In this document: positions 26,160-35,275 of the stretch, piece after piece | Position numbering within the stretch: the stretch's first letter is position 1 | How the letters are laid out: each line of letters starts with the position of its first letter | NCBI RefSeq assembly: GCF_026242195.1 | Contig: NZ_RKLV01000003.1 | Span: 157,363-221,362, forward strand | DNA length: 64,000 nt | Reading direction: 5' to 3' | DNA from: Halorutilus salinus | GTDB taxonomy: Archaea > Halobacteriota > Halobacteria > Halobacteriales > Halorutilaceae | Translations under genes and position numbers: made by a program | Notes under the pieces: generated by a model | Told to the model about the DNA's origin: nothing | The model's database searches: none | Seen by the model: the letters and a program-made list of their open reading frames with translations, nothing else

Positions 26160-27071
26160 TTACACGACACGCGTTCCCGTCTCCCCTGCGAGAGCGCCGT
26201 CGAAGCCGTCGGGCGACGTTATGATAGCTTCGCGTCCTTCGTTTCCTTCCACAAATCCGAGCGCCGACTCGATCTTGGGACGCATCGTACCCTCTCCGAA
26301 CTCCCCGTCTTTGAGATACCGGCGGAGTTCGTCTGCTTCGACACGTCCGAGACCCTGAGGGTCGTCGCCGCCGTAGCCGACGTACGCGCGGTCGACATCG
26401 GTTACGAAGACGAGTACGTCGGCTCCGACCTCCTCGGCTAAGAGACGCGACGTTCTGTCCTTGTCGACGACCGCCTCCACGCCGCGTAAACCGCCTTCGT
26501 CGCGGACGACCGGTACGCCGCCGCCGCCTCCGCAGACGACGGTGACGCCGTCGTCCACGAGAGAAAGAACCGTGTCCGACTCGATTACCTCCTGTGGCTC
26601 CGGGGAAGCGACGACACGTCTGTAGCTTTCGTCGTACTCGCGCGTCTCGAACCGCAGTTCGTCGGCTTCGTCGGCGTCGTAGAAACGACCGACGGGCTTC
26701 GTCGGGTCTTCGAAAGCCGTGTCGTCAGGGTCGACGACCGTCCGCGTTACCAACGTTACAGCCCCGTCGGACACGTTGTCGAACGCCTGTCCCAGTGTGT
26801 AGCCTAACTGACCCTCGGTCTCCGCCACGAGGACATCGAGAGGCATCTGCTGAGTCTCAGGAACGGCTTCCTGCTGTAACATACGGTTCCCGACCTGTGG
26901 ACCGTTTCCGTGCGTCACGACGACGTCGTCATCCTCGTCGGTCGCCTCCGCGACTGTTCGGGATGTCTTCTCCACGGTGCGACGCTGTTCCTCGAACCCC
27001 GACCCTTCACCCGAAAGAACCGCGTTCCCTCCGAGAGCGACGACCAGACGTTCGGCGTCGGTCTGCGTCAT
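26160..27071 (-). CDS. arcC: Carbamate kinase-like amino acid kinase
   Basis: 303 residues from ATG 27071 (MTQTDAERLVVALGGNAVL). Motifs ALGGNA, VVTHGNGPQVGN, VCGGGGGVPV and VDKDRTSRLLAEEVGADVL, FVTDVD are those of carbamate kinases, which make ATP from carbamoyl phosphate or the reverse. No arginine deiminase or ornithine carbamoyltransferase is adjacent. Instead it diverges by 31 bp from the cyclic-diphosphoglycerate-synthetase-like gene, a pairing that hints at shared regulation. Confidence 0.9.
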   Translation of the reverse strand: MTQTDAERLVVALGGNAVLSGEGSGFEEQRRTVEKTSRTVAEATDEDDDVVVTHGNGPQVGNRMLQQEAVPETQQMPLDVLVAETEGQLGYTLGQAFDNVSDGAVTLVTRTVVDPDDTAFEDPTKPVGRFYDADEADELRFETREYDESYRRVVASPEPQEVIESDTVLSLVDDGVTVVCGGGGGVPVVRDEGGLRGVEAVVDKDRTSRLLAEEVGADVLVFVTDVDRAYVGYGGDDPQGLGRVEADELRRYLKDGEFGEGTMRPKIESALGFVEGNEGREAIITSPDGFDGALAGETGTRVV

Positions 27072-27102
27072 GGTTATCTGTTGCCCGCGTCTGTCATAAG
27101 CT

Positions 27103-28443
27103 ATGTCCCGAAACGTCCTGATCATGGGTGCCGCCGGACGCGACTTCCACGACTTCAACACCGTCTTCAGGGACGACGAGACGTACAACGTCGTCGCGTT
27201 TACGCATACGGAGACACAGAACGTCGGAGAACTCGACGACGCCCCCGAACGCCGGTACCCAGCAGAGCTTGCCGGCGACCTCTATACCGACGGCGTCCCT
27301 ATACGTCCCGAAGCCGAACTCGAACAGCTCGTCGACGAGTACGGTGTCGATACGGTCGTCTTCTCGTACTCGGACGTCTCCCACGAGGAGGTCATGCACG
27401 CGGCTTCGCGCGCACTCGCTGAGGGAGCGGGGTTCCATATACTCGGACCCGACGATATATGGCTCGATGCCTCCGTACCCGTCGTCGCCGTCGACGCCGT
27501 CCGTACGGGATGCGGCAAGTCGGGTGTTTCGCGCGCTATCGCAGACGCACTCGACGGACGCGGCGTAGAGCCTGTCGTCGTACGCGAACCGATGCCGTAC
27601 GGCGACCTTGTCGAGGGACGCGTCCAGCGGTTCGGATCGCTCGACGATATCGACGCGTGTAACGTAACCATAGAGGAGCGCGAGGAGTACGAGCAACACG
27701 TCGAAGCCGGACACGTCGTGTACGCGGGCGTCGACTACGCCGACGTTCTCGAAAGCTCCGAGGACGAGGCGGACGTTATCGTCTGCGACGGCGGAAACAA
27801 CGAGCTACCTTTCTTTGCGCCCGACGTTCATATCGTACTTGCCGACCCGCACCGCGCGGGCGACGAGGTAAGCTACCATCCGGGTGAGACGAACCTGCGT
27901 ACCGCCGACTACGTCGTCATAAACAAGGAGAACACAGCTACCGCAGACGGGATACGTGAGGTCGAACGTAACGTCCGCGCCACAAACCCCGACGCACGCG
28001 TCGTACACGCCGATTCGGTCGTGACCGCCGACGGTGGTGAGATAGAGGGCAGGCGCGTTCTCGTCGTCGAGGACGGTCCTACGGTTACACACGGCGACGC
28101 GTCGTACGGCGCGGGTCTTCTATCGGCACGCGAACACGGCGCGTCGGAGGTTATCGACCCGCGACCTCATGCCGTCGGCTCCCTCGCGCGTATACTCGAA
28201 AGCTACGACCATCTTGAGGACGTTCTCCCCGCCATGGGGTACAGCGACGAACAGGTGGACGAACTCGAAGAGACGGTGAGGAACGCCGAACCCGACGCCG
28301 TCGTCTCGGGCACGCCGCACGACCTGAGCCGTGTTATCGATGTAGACGTACCCGTGGTACGCGTCCGTTACGACGTGGAGACGAAGGGCGTAACCTTCGA
28401 CGAGATACTCGGTGAGAACGCCGCCGTCCTTGGACTCGACTGA
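27103..28443 (+). CDS. Cyclic 2,3-diphosphoglycerate synthetase-like GTPase
   Basis: 446 residues. The N-terminal Rossmann-like part (NVLIMGAAGRDFHDFNTVF) is followed by a P-loop AVRTGCGKSGVSRAI at about residue 137, a switch-like DGGNNELPFF and NKEN in a nucleotide-specificity position. The length and order match the archaeal family annotated after cyclic 2,3-diphosphoglycerate synthetase. In haloarchaea the actual product is uncertain. The gene start is close to the divergent carbamate kinase gene. Confidence 0.8.
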   Translation: MSRNVLIMGAAGRDFHDFNTVFRDDETYNVVAFTHTETQNVGELDDAPERRYPAELAGDLYTDGVPIRPEAELEQLVDEYGVDTVVFSYSDVSHEEVMHAASRALAEGAGFHILGPDDIWLDASVPVVAVDAVRTGCGKSGVSRAIADALDGRGVEPVVVREPMPYGDLVEGRVQRFGSLDDIDACNVTIEEREEYEQHVEAGHVVYAGVDYADVLESSEDEADVIVCDGGNNELPFFAPDVHIVLADPHRAGDEVSYHPGETNLRTADYVVINKENTATADGIREVERNVRATNPDARVVHADSVVTADGGEIEGRRVLVVEDGPTVTHGDASYGAGLLSAREHGASEVIDPRPHAVGSLARILESYDHLEDVLPAMGYSDEQVDELEETVRNAEPDAVVSGTPHDLSRVIDVDVPVVRVRYDVETKGVTFDEILGENAAVLGLD

Positions 28444-28489
28444 AGGGCGCGAAAGAGGTTTACGTCCGCACGGACGATACGCCACGGTA

Positions 28490-28566
28490 AGCTAACCCAC
28501 CCCTAAAGGGGTGGGATTCACGGGAAATCGGAGATTCCCCTGAAGTCGGAAACCTCCGGTTTCCGT
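28490..28566. mobile_element. Insertion-sequence end: hairpin cluster (IS200/IS605-like)
   Basis: CCCACCCC (28496-28503) pairs with GGGGTGGG (28508-28515) across TAAA, followed by an imperfect GGGAAATC-GGA-GATTCCC and a perfect CGGAAACC (28547-28554) with GGTTTCCG (28558-28565), loop TCC. Such consecutive subterminal hairpins resemble ends of single-strand-transposed IS200/IS605 elements in haloarchaea. No transposase remains. It abuts the truncated CAP gene. Confidence 0.5.
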
Positions 28567-28570
28567 AAAT

Positions 28571-28846
28571 GAGTGCGCGGGACTACGCGACGGCAGGCGC
28601 GAGTTCCGTTACAGCGAGAACGTCGCCAACGTCTGGTACAAGACGGTCTATACGTCGCCCGCGAACCGCTCCGTACTTCTCGTCACCGAGGAAGGTGTCG
28701 CCGACGCACTCGTAGCGGAGTGGACCAACTCGACGACCCACCGCCGTAACCTGCTCGGCGAGGCTTGGAACACGACGGGCGTCGGCGTCGTCGTGGACTA
28801 CAACGGCACCGTCTTCGGTACACACGCCTTCTGCACCGCGGGGTGA
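28571..28846 (+). pseudogene. C-terminal remnant of a CAP/SCP-domain protein
   Basis: The plus frame from 28571 reads RYSENVANVWYKTVYTS, VADALVAEWTNSTTHRRNLL, TTGVGVVVDYNGTVFGTHAFC and stops at 28844. These are the C-terminal motifs of the CAP (SCP/PR-1) fold: the GEN-like SEN, the W-x-x-S-x-x-H-x-x-N-(L/I) helix and the final Y..T..FC strand. The N-terminal half with its first His/Glu is missing. It begins right after an IS-like hairpin cluster, so insertion or deletion probably truncated it. Confidence 0.8.
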
Positions 28847-28894
28847 GCGACGCGGTGCCGTCAGCCTTAGGTAGGTGGAAGACGAACCCCGACC

Positions 28895-29305
28895 ATGACA
28901 GGCGTCTGCCCTCTACTCGAAGACTGTGAAGCCGCGACGTCGCGCGAGATGTGCGCCCACTTCACCGACAAGGCGGGCGTGAACTGGTGCGACTACTTCG
29001 ACTTCAGCCCCGTCAACGACCCCGTCGAGACGGGACAGGTCGTCGAGGTCGAGATAGACGGTATCGACGACCGCGGAAACGGTTTGGGGCGCACCTCGGA
29101 GGGCTTCGTCGTACGTGTCGACGGCGGTATACCCGGAAAGACCGCGAAGGTCAAGATAAAGACGGTCTACGACAACAGCGCGAAGGCGGAACTCGTCGAG
29201 TTCACGGGCGACATAGAGGACGACGAGGACGAAACCGAGGCGGTGGACGAAGAAGAGGACGACGAACCACGGTCGGGCGCACGCGGAAACTGGTACGGTA
29301 GCTAA
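28895..29305 (+). CDS. TRAM-domain RNA-binding protein
   Basis: 136 residues. The N-terminus carries several cysteines (CPLLEDCEAATSREMCAH...WCDYFDF), then a TRAM domain (VETGQVVEVEIDGIDDRGNGLGRTSEGFVVRVDGGIPGKTAKVKI), and a disordered acidic tail. TRAM proteins are small RNA-binding beta-barrels proposed to act as cold-shock-like chaperones in archaea. The cysteine-rich lead may bind metal. Its stop overlaps the convergent Usp gene end by 4 nt. Confidence 0.85.
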   Translation: MTGVCPLLEDCEAATSREMCAHFTDKAGVNWCDYFDFSPVNDPVETGQVVEVEIDGIDDRGNGLGRTSEGFVVRVDGGIPGKTAKVKIKTVYDNSAKAELVEFTGDIEDDEDETEAVDEEEDDEPRSGARGNWYGS

Positions 29306-29694
29306 GGAACCAGAACCACGGGTATATCGAGGTTTTCGAGCACCCTCTCCGCCGTGCTTTCGCCGAATACGTCCTCGAAGACTGACTTCTGCTCGTACCC
29401 CATGACGACCGTATCGACGTCGGTTTCGCGCGCTATACGGTAGACAGCCTCGCGCACCTTGTCCCTCGACTCAGCCCCCTCCATGCGGATCACCTCCGCG
29501 CTTATCTCTATGCCCTCCTCGTCGCCGAGCGACTCTATCGTATCCGCAACCGTCTCCTCCGAAACGCTCTCGTCGCCCTCCGTCAGATGGACGGCTGTTA
29601 TACGTATGTCGTCGAGCGCCCCGAACGACGAGACGGCGTACCTCGCGGCTCTTTCGCTCACGGGTGCGACATCGAACGGTATCAGAACGTGCAT
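29302..29694 (-). CDS. Universal stress protein (UspA family)
   Basis: 130 residues. MHVLIPFDVAPVSERAARYA gives the first strand and helix; the C-terminal VDTVVMGYEQKSVFEDVFGESTAERVLENLDIPVVLVP is typical Usp. The ATP-binding G-x2-G-x9-G(S/T) loop is not clean (GYEQKSVFEDVFGEST), so it may be the non-ATP-binding type. Function in stress signalling is inferred from family only. Confidence 0.88.
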   Translation of the reverse strand: MHVLIPFDVAPVSERAARYAVSSFGALDDIRITAVHLTEGDESVSEETVADTIESLGDEEGIEISAEVIRMEGAESRDKVREAVYRIARETDVDTVVMGYEQKSVFEDVFGESTAERVLENLDIPVVLVP

Positions 29695-29757
29695 AAATGA
29701 ACGAGCGTCGAAGAGCGCAAAACAGTTACGGTACGTGAACGGGGTTTGGTGTCAACA

Positions 29758-29985
29758 GGCTCGGCGGGATTTGGAACCGACTGTATCGCGCAGTCGACAC
29801 GCGTGAGCCATGCACAGCATGGCTTCGCAAATCAGAGATTTGCTGGCTGTCGAGCTTCGCTCGACAACTCCAACAGGTTCAGCGGGCTACGGTGGCTCGG
29901 CGGGATCTGAACCACGGTCACTTCGCGCTACGCGCTCCGTTCACTGGTTCAAACCCTTGAGCCGTTCGTTCGCTTCGCCCACTCA
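29758..29985 (-). repeat. tRNA-Arg tail repeats with four triloop hairpins
   Basis: The 3' end of tRNA-Arg (plus-strand GCTCGGCGGGAT) recurs at 29895-29906 and 29759-29770, that is 94 and 230 nt from the tRNA copy at 29989. On the minus strand the first spacer, with GTGAACGGAGC and GTGACCGTGGTTCAGATCC, closely resembles the spacer after the CAT tRNA. The second unit is longer and holds AGCCATGC-ACA-GCATGGCT (29806-29824), GCAAATC-AGA-GATTTGC (29827-29843) and TGTCGAGC-TTC-GCTCGACA (29848-29866). Confidence 0.85.
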
Positions 29986-30058
29986 CGGGCTCGGCGGGAT
30001 TTGAACCCGCGGTCTAGAGGTTAGGAACCTCTCGCCCTGTCCACTAGGCCACGAGCCC
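29986..30058 (-). tRNA. tRNA-Arg (anticodon CCT)
   Basis: Minus-strand cloverleaf: acceptor GGGCTCG with CGAGCCC (29987-29993 on plus as gggctcg), D-arm GCCT...GGGC, anticodon stem AGAGG/CCTCT with loop TTCCTAA (anticodon complement at 30023-30025), T-arm GCGGG-TTCAAAT-CCCGC, discriminator G. It is 73 nt with no intron and no encoded CCA. Its 3' tail is repeated downstream at intervals like those after the other tRNA. Confidence 0.95.
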
Positions 30059-30100
30059 CAGAGGTTTCTGGAACTCGCGCGCACTTAACCTTCGTGTTTG

Positions 30101-30367
30101 CTATCCGTCGGTCGAGGCTGTCGTCGTTCCGTCGCCGTTCTTCTCGCTCGTTTCCGTCGCCGCTTCTTCTTCCATCTCTTTCTTAGCCTCCTGAAGCTCC
30201 TTATCCGCCTCCATCTTCGCCTTCTCGAACTCCTTCTTGGCGTCCCCGGCGCTCCTTGCGAGCTTCGGAATCTTGTCGGCTCCGAAGAGGAGGACGAGGA
30301 GAATCAGGATGACCCCTATCTCCAACGGACCTAAGCCCCCGACGAACAGGGGTGTTAACGCTACCAT
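30101..30367 (-). CDS. tatA: Twin-arginine translocase subunit TatA
   Basis: 88 residues. One N-terminal membrane helix (LEIGVILILLVLLFGADKIP) with the FGADKIPKLARSAG hinge motif, then an amphipathic and acidic helix and disordered tail. TatA multimers form the pore that exports folded proteins with RR signals, a major route in haloarchaea. It lies alone, between tRNA-Arg and a divergent Vms1-type gene. Confidence 0.95.
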   Translation of the reverse strand: MVALTPLFVGGLGPLEIGVILILLVLLFGADKIPKLARSAGDAKKEFEKAKMEADKELQEAKKEMEEEAATETSEKNGDGTTTASTDG

Positions 30368-30442
30368 GTTCCGCGATACGCCGCGGAGTCATATAGACCT
30401 TTCGAGAGTAGGATTAATGTTCGTCGCGCCCACGTCTCGCGT

Positions 30443-31363
30443 ATGCTCGACGATCTTCTCGGCAGGACGGCGCTGAAGCACCGTATCGAGGAACTCGAAG
30501 ACGAGGTTGAGAGCCTCGAAGAACGTCTCTCAGCCGAGGAGCGGCGTAGAAAGGAAGCAGTGACCGAGAAACAGGAGGCGGACAGACGCGTAAACCGGCT
30601 CGAAGACAAGACGGAGGAGCTACGTGACCGTCTCGAACGTGCGGGTGGCGACGAAGACGACCGGAGCTTCCGTCTCGCGCGTTCGGTCCGTGGCGACGGA
30701 CTCAACGATGTCCTCGAACTCCTTTCGTCGGCGCGGTCGGGCGAGGAGGCGCTGACGACCGTCTCGGTCGCACCCGACGACCGCGTCCCCGACGAGTTCG
30801 GGACGGAGACGACCGCACTTCTACGCCGCGTCGACTCCGACCGCGGTCTGGTGGTTTTCGGTGACGACGTCGGCGTGGTGCGCGCCGCCCTCGCCCCACC
30901 TCTCGTCGCCGACGGTACACGCGTCGAACACGCCGACCGGTTCGTCTTCGACCGCTCCCTGTTCGAACTACCTCAGCCGTACGCCGTTGCGGTCGTCCGT
31001 TCCGACGAGTACGCCGGCGGTGTCTACAACGGCGACGGACGCGTCGGTTTCTCGTCTTTCTCTTCCGACATCATGTCGAAGCACTCGAAGGGCGGCTATT
31101 CGCAGTCGCGTTTCGAGAGGGGTCACGACGAGGATGTGAAGGAACACGTACGCGAAGCCGCCGAGATGTTCGAGGAGATGGTCGGAAACGGCGTCGAACA
31201 CGTCTTCGTCGCGGGCGAGAAACGCGTCGTACGCCGTTTCACCGACGAAGTCGGTATTAGCGCGCCCGTCTCGGAACGAACCGCCGACGCGACCGGAGAG
31301 GGCGAGCAACTCCTGCGCCGGGGACACGACTCCGTCAGGAGCGCGCGTCTGTACGTCATCTGA
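30443..31363 (+). CDS. Vms1/Ankzf1-family peptidyl-tRNA hydrolase
   Basis: 306 residues. The N-terminal 70 residues form a coiled coil (KHRIEELEDEVESLEERL). The eRF1-like VLRF1 domain follows, with the catalytic-loop pattern KHSKGGYSQSRFERGHDED at about residues 211-229, where the Gln replaces the eRF1 GGQ glutamine. In eukaryotes such enzymes release stalled nascent chains during ribosome quality control. Family-level match is clear; direct substrates in archaea are inferred. Confidence 0.88.
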   Translation: MLDDLLGRTALKHRIEELEDEVESLEERLSAEERRRKEAVTEKQEADRRVNRLEDKTEELRDRLERAGGDEDDRSFRLARSVRGDGLNDVLELLSSARSGEEALTTVSVAPDDRVPDEFGTETTALLRRVDSDRGLVVFGDDVGVVRAALAPPLVADGTRVEHADRFVFDRSLFELPQPYAVAVVRSDEYAGGVYNGDGRVGFSSFSSDIMSKHSKGGYSQSRFERGHDEDVKEHVREAAEMFEEMVGNGVEHVFVAGEKRVVRRFTDEVGISAPVSERTADATGEGEQLLRRGHDSVRSARLYVI

Positions 31364-31408
31364 CTATGGATTTGTACGTTCCGACGCTGAAGAACCCCGA
31401 GAAGTAGC

Positions 31409-34400
31409 TTAGATGTAGTCGATGGCTTCCGGAAGCTCCTGCTTCATACCTTTACGTTCGCGTATCTCCATGACCGTCTCACGCTGGAGGTTGTCGGGTA
31501 GCGTCTGGAAGCCCGCGTTCTCGGCGTTCCACGTCGATCTGCCCTCTGTCGCGCTTCGTATATCGGAGGAGAAGCCGAAAAGCTCGGAGACGGGAGCCTG
31601 TCCGTGTATCTCCACCACACCGCTCTCCTGCACCATGTCGTCTATACGTCCACGGCGTCCCTGAAGCTCCGACGATGCAGGACCCATGTGCTCCTGCGGG
31701 CACTCTATGTAGACATCCTGTATCGGTTCGAGCAGACGTGTCTCCCCGTGTATCATACCGCGGTGTACGGCGTCGCGCACGGCGGGTATGACCTGAGCGG
31801 GTCCACGGTGTATAGCGTCCTCGTGTAGCTTGACGTCGAGTAGACGTACGAGCACACCTTCGGCGGGTTCGCCCGCGAGCACGCCCTCGTTCGTCGCCTC
31901 GTCGAAGCCCTCCTCGACGAGCTCCATAGTCTCACGCAGGTGCTGTATACCCTTGGTGTCGTCGACGAGTATGTTCGTACCGTTCATGTACTCGACGTTC
32001 TGCGCCGTATCCTTGTCCATCCCGGCGTCCATCAGCTCCTCGCGGCGCTGTTGCTCAGGCTGATCCATGCTGATGTCGCCGAGCTTGATCTTCTCAACGA
32101 CCTCCTCCGGGACGGGTTCAAGCTCTATGTAGAACTTGTTGTGCCTGTTGGGCGAGACGCCCTCGACCGTATCCCCGACGGACTGTGTGATCGACTCACG
32201 GTAGACGACGATGGGTTCGCTCGTCGTCACCGGGATACCGCGGTTGTCCTCGATACGTTTGGTGACGACCTCAAGATGGAGTTCGCCCATGCCCGAAATA
32301 AGGTGTTCGCCCGTCTCCTCGTCTATCTCGACCTGTATCGTCGGATCCTCCTTCGATATCTGCTGGAGAACCTCGATGAGCTTGGGCAGGTCGTCCATCT
32401 TCTTGGCTTCGAGAGCGACCGTAACGACAGGCTCGCTTATGTGGTCGATGGACTCGAAAGGCGTCATCTCCGTCGACGAGACGGTCGAACCCGCGATCGC
32501 GTCCTTCAGACCCGTCACGGCGACGATGTTCCCCGCGGGAACCTCCTCGACCTCCTCGCGTTCGTCGCCCATGTACAGACCGACGTTCTGTATACGGTTC
32601 GTCCCCGCGACGCCGCTCACGTTAAGCTCCTGTCCGCGTTCGAGCGTCCCGGAGAACAGCCGTCCCGTCGCAACCTCTCCCGCATGCGGATCCATACCTA
32701 TGTCGGTCACCATGAAGACGACCTCGCCGTCGGGGTTCGACCTTATCATGTCCTCCGCGATCTGTGAGTCGGGGTCGCCGCGCCAGATCGTCGGTATACG
32801 TCGCTCCTGCGCCTCGACGGGGTTGGGGAAGTGGTCGACGACCATGTTGAGAACGACGCGGTAGAGGGGCGACTCCTGCGCAAGCTCTATGATATCGTCC
32901 TCGTCGCCCTTGTTGTAGTCGTAGACCTCCTCGAATCCTATACCGCTCTTCGCCATGTACGGCGCGCTTATCGCCCAGTTGTAGAGTGCGCTACCGAATG
33001 CGACGCTACCGTCCTCGACCTTGACGCGCCAGCCGTCGTTGTACCTCTCCTCGTCAACCTGCCGTATCAGGTCGTTGACCTCCTCTATAACGTCTACGAG
33101 ACGATCCTGAAGCTCCTGTGGACCCTCCTGTAGCTCGTTGATGAGGCGGTCGACCTTGTTTATGAACAGAACGGGCTTTACGCCCTCACGTAGCGCCTGT
33201 CTCAGAACCGTCTCCGTCTGGGGCATCGCGCCCTCGACGGCGTCGACGACGACCACAGCACCGTCGACCGCACGCATCGCGCGTGTAACGTCGCCGCCGA
33301 AGTCGACATGCCCCGGCGTGTCGATGAGGTTTATGAGGAAGTCGTCGTCCTCGTAGTCGTGAACCATAGAGACGTTCGCCGCGTCGATAGTGATACCGCG
33401 TTCCTGCTCGTCCTCGGCGGTGTCCATGAAGAGCTGTTCGCCCGAAAGTTCCTCCGAGATCATGCCCGCGCCTGCGAGCAGATTATCCGTAAGCGTCGTG
33501 TTGTGTACGACGACACCGTCGGCGACGAAGTTGTGGTTTTCCTCGACACCGAAGTCGTAGACATGTTCGCGTTCGACCGGTTCGATCGATTCAACCTCTA
33601 CGAACGACGTGTCCGCGACGGCGAGCGACTTGAGACGCCGTATCCTCGTTTCTGCGTCACATTCTTCGTCGAGTTCCTCGAAGCTCCGTGCTATCTCATC
33701 CAACGACTTCTTGGTAGGGGACGTACGCCCCGTCTCGTAGTCGCGGTACGAACCGCCGACGGCTTTCTGTGACGCCCCGATATCCTCGCGTATCTCACGT
33801 AGCTTCTCGCCGTTGACAGGCACTGTATCGAGCTTCGACGAACGCGCCTTTCGGCGTAGCTCTTCGAACCTCTCCTGTTTCTCGGGAAGACCGAAGCCTA
33901 CCGCAGAGAAGTTTTCGAGTGAGAGTTCACCCGATACGTATAGTGTCGAGTTCGCGCGGTTGAGCTTCGAAGCCACGTCAAACCTGTAAAGGAGAAGCTG
34001 GAGATCCTCAAGCATCCGTGTGCTCTTCGAAGAGACCGAAACGGCGGATCTGTTCCTTTCGACCGTGCCGTCCGCGTCCATGTAGCCGCGCACGAACTCG
34101 GCTACGTGCTCGTCGTCGGCTCCGAAGGCGGTGTCGGGGATACGTATCGAGGCGGACTTGTCTTCGTCGGGATAGTCGAAGAAGCACCGAAGCACGTTCT
34201 GAAGAGTCTCGCCCCCAATCTCGATACGGTCTCCACGCCCTTCGAACCCACGTACGGTGGCTTCAAAGCCGAGCGAGCGCGCCTTCTCACGCACGAGACG
34301 TTTAGCCTCATCCGAGTTGTTCGTGATGTTGCCTTGGGTGTCGCCGTCGCCGAAGAAGAAGCCTGCGAGGTAGAACAGGTCGGACAGGTCGTCGGGTATC

Positions 34401-35200
34401 TCCATATCCAAAGACGACTGCTCGCCGCGCTGACCGTGCCCGCGGTAGTTGAGCCATTCGATGCTGTCGTACAGGTCGGACACTACCGCGTCGGTTCTAC
34501 CGCTCTCACATATCTTTACGATGTCACTCAGACGGTACTCGCCGCGCCAGACGGCGTGTTTGAGCGACCCCTTCTTGAGACGGGTTTCGGATACCTCGTA
34601 GAGGCTTTCGAGCGGTTCGTCCTCGATAACCTCGTTGAAGCCGTCGGAGACGCCGACGTAGAACCCGTAGTCCTCTGCGAGTGTGCGCAGTAGATCTTCA
34701 CCCGTCTCCTCGTCTGTCTCGTCGGCAGGAACCTTCCGCGCACCCACGACGGTATCGCCCTTCGAAAGGCTGTCGGCTCTTTCAAACTCCATCACACCGT
34801 CGCCGTTCAGAACCATGTACCTGTGTTCGGGCGTGGTTTCGAGGACATGCCCGTTTGATGTCTCTATACCGATGAGGCTCTCGTCGGCTTCCCGTTTCGT
34901 GGCGTACGCGACCTCTTGGCTCTCCGTCTCACCCGTCTCCCTGTCGAGCGAGGCGACGGATACCTCCGAAGTAGGCTCGTAAGCGACGCCGTCCTCGCAG
35001 TCCGTCTCCTCCCCTTCACTCCGGATACGTTCGAAAAGCCCCTTGGCTTCCACCACGCTCCCGTTGTCGAGATGTATCCGCGTGTCACCCGCAACGCATT
35101 TTCCGTGGTCCACATGCGCCACTATACCGATGTTACGTATGAACCCGGGGTCGTCCATCAGGTCTGTACACTGATCTACAATCTGTTCTCTGCGTCCCAT
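31409..35200 (-). CDS. fusA: Elongation factor 2 precursor containing an intein
   Basis: A 1263-residue precursor; removing the intein leaves 730 residues, normal for archaeal EF-2. Residues 1-34 end in the P-loop lead [11 protein letters not shown], and the sequence resumes after the intein with [12 protein letters not shown]. The remaining G motifs ([13 protein letters not shown]), the diphthamide-loop region near [10 protein letters not shown] and the terminal [17 protein letters not shown] are all present. EF-2 drives ribosome translocation, so splicing is essential for function. Start [10 protein letters not shown] at 35200. Confidence 0.97.
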   Translation of the reverse strand: MGRREQIVDQCTDLMDDPGFIRNIGIVAHVDHGKCVAGDTRIHLDNGSVVEAKGLFERIRSEGEETDCEDGVAYEPTSEVSVASLDRETGETESQEVAYATKREADESLIGIETSNGHVLETTPEHRYMVLNGDGVMEFERADSLSKGDTVVGARKVPADETDEETGEDLLRTLAEDYGFYVGVSDGFNEVIEDEPLESLYEVSETRLKKGSLKHAVWRGEYRLSDIVKICESGRTDAVVSDLYDSIEWLNYRGHGQRGEQSSLDMEIPDDLSDLFYLAGFFFGDGDTQGNITNNSDEAKRLVREKARSLGFEATVRGFEGRGDRIEIGGETLQNVLRCFFDYPDEDKSASIRIPDTAFGADDEHVAEFVRGYMDADGTVERNRSAVSVSSKSTRMLEDLQLLLYRFDVASKLNRANSTLYVSGELSLENFSAVGFGLPEKQERFEELRRKARSSKLDTVPVNGEKLREIREDIGASQKAVGGSYRDYETGRTSPTKKSLDEIARSFEELDEECDAETRIRRLKSLAVADTSFVEVESIEPVEREHVYDFGVEENHNFVADGVVVHNTTLTDNLLAGAGMISEELSGEQLFMDTAEDEQERGITIDAANVSMVHDYEDDDFLINLIDTPGHVDFGGDVTRAMRAVDGAVVVVDAVEGAMPQTETVLRQALREGVKPVLFINKVDRLINELQEGPQELQDRLVDVIEEVNDLIRQVDEERYNDGWRVKVEDGSVAFGSALYNWAISAPYMAKSGIGFEEVYDYNKGDEDDIIELAQESPLYRVVLNMVVDHFPNPVEAQERRIPTIWRGDPDSQIAEDMIRSNPDGEVVFMVTDIGMDPHAGEVATGRLFSGTLERGQELNVSGVAGTNRIQNVGLYMGDEREEVEEVPAGNIVAVTGLKDAIAGSTVSSTEMTPFESIDHISEPVVTVALEAKKMDDLPKLIEVLQQISKEDPTIQVEIDEETGEHLISGMGELHLEVVTKRIEDNRGIPVTTSEPIVVYRESITQSVGDTVEGVSPNRHNKFYIELEPVPEEVVEKIKLGDISMDQPEQQRREELMDAGMDKDTAQNVEYMNGTNILVDDTKGIQHLRETMELVEEGFDEATNEGVLAGEPAEGVLVRLLDVKLHEDAIHRGPAQVIPAVRDAVHRGMIHGETRLLEPIQDVYIECPQEHMGPASSELQGRRGRIDDMVQESGVVEIHGQAPVSELFGFSSDIRSATEGRSTWNAENAGFQTLPDNLQRETVMEIRERKGMKQELPEAIDYI
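33500..35098 (-). mobile_element. EF-2 intein (533 aa) with DOD homing endonuclease and HTH insert
   Basis: Inserted between Lys34 and Thr of the GTP-binding loop (HGK/TT). It begins [13 protein letters not shown] (block A, Cys1) and ends VVVHN followed by extein Thr (block G). Two LAGLIDADG/DOD-like motifs are seen: [14 protein letters not shown] near precursor residue 280 and [14 protein letters not shown] near 370. Near residues 463-509 lies an XRE-like helix-turn-helix ([20 protein letters not shown], then a recognition-like [17 protein letters not shown]). All splicing residues appear intact, so it should be active. Confidence 0.95.
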
Positions 35201-35275
35201 AGTTGCTCCTGAGTAGGCGCGAATAGGTCTAAACGGGGTAAAAGGATACTGGTTTGTGGCACGCCAGTCTTCGCG

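Noticed and set aside
29758..29985. Possible second and third tRNA genes near tRNA-Arg
   Set aside because: Only the T-arm/acceptor end is repeated; no D-arm or anticodon stem can be drawn.
31940..32767. Long open frame (275 codons) on the strand opposite EF-2
   Set aside because: Antisense to highly conserved EF-2 codons; arginine/leucine-rich composition typical of shadow frames from a GC-biased third position.
31409..35200. EF-2 as a novel fusion protein
   Set aside because: The extra 533 residues have intein splice blocks at both ends and DOD endonuclease motifs, so they are spliced out.
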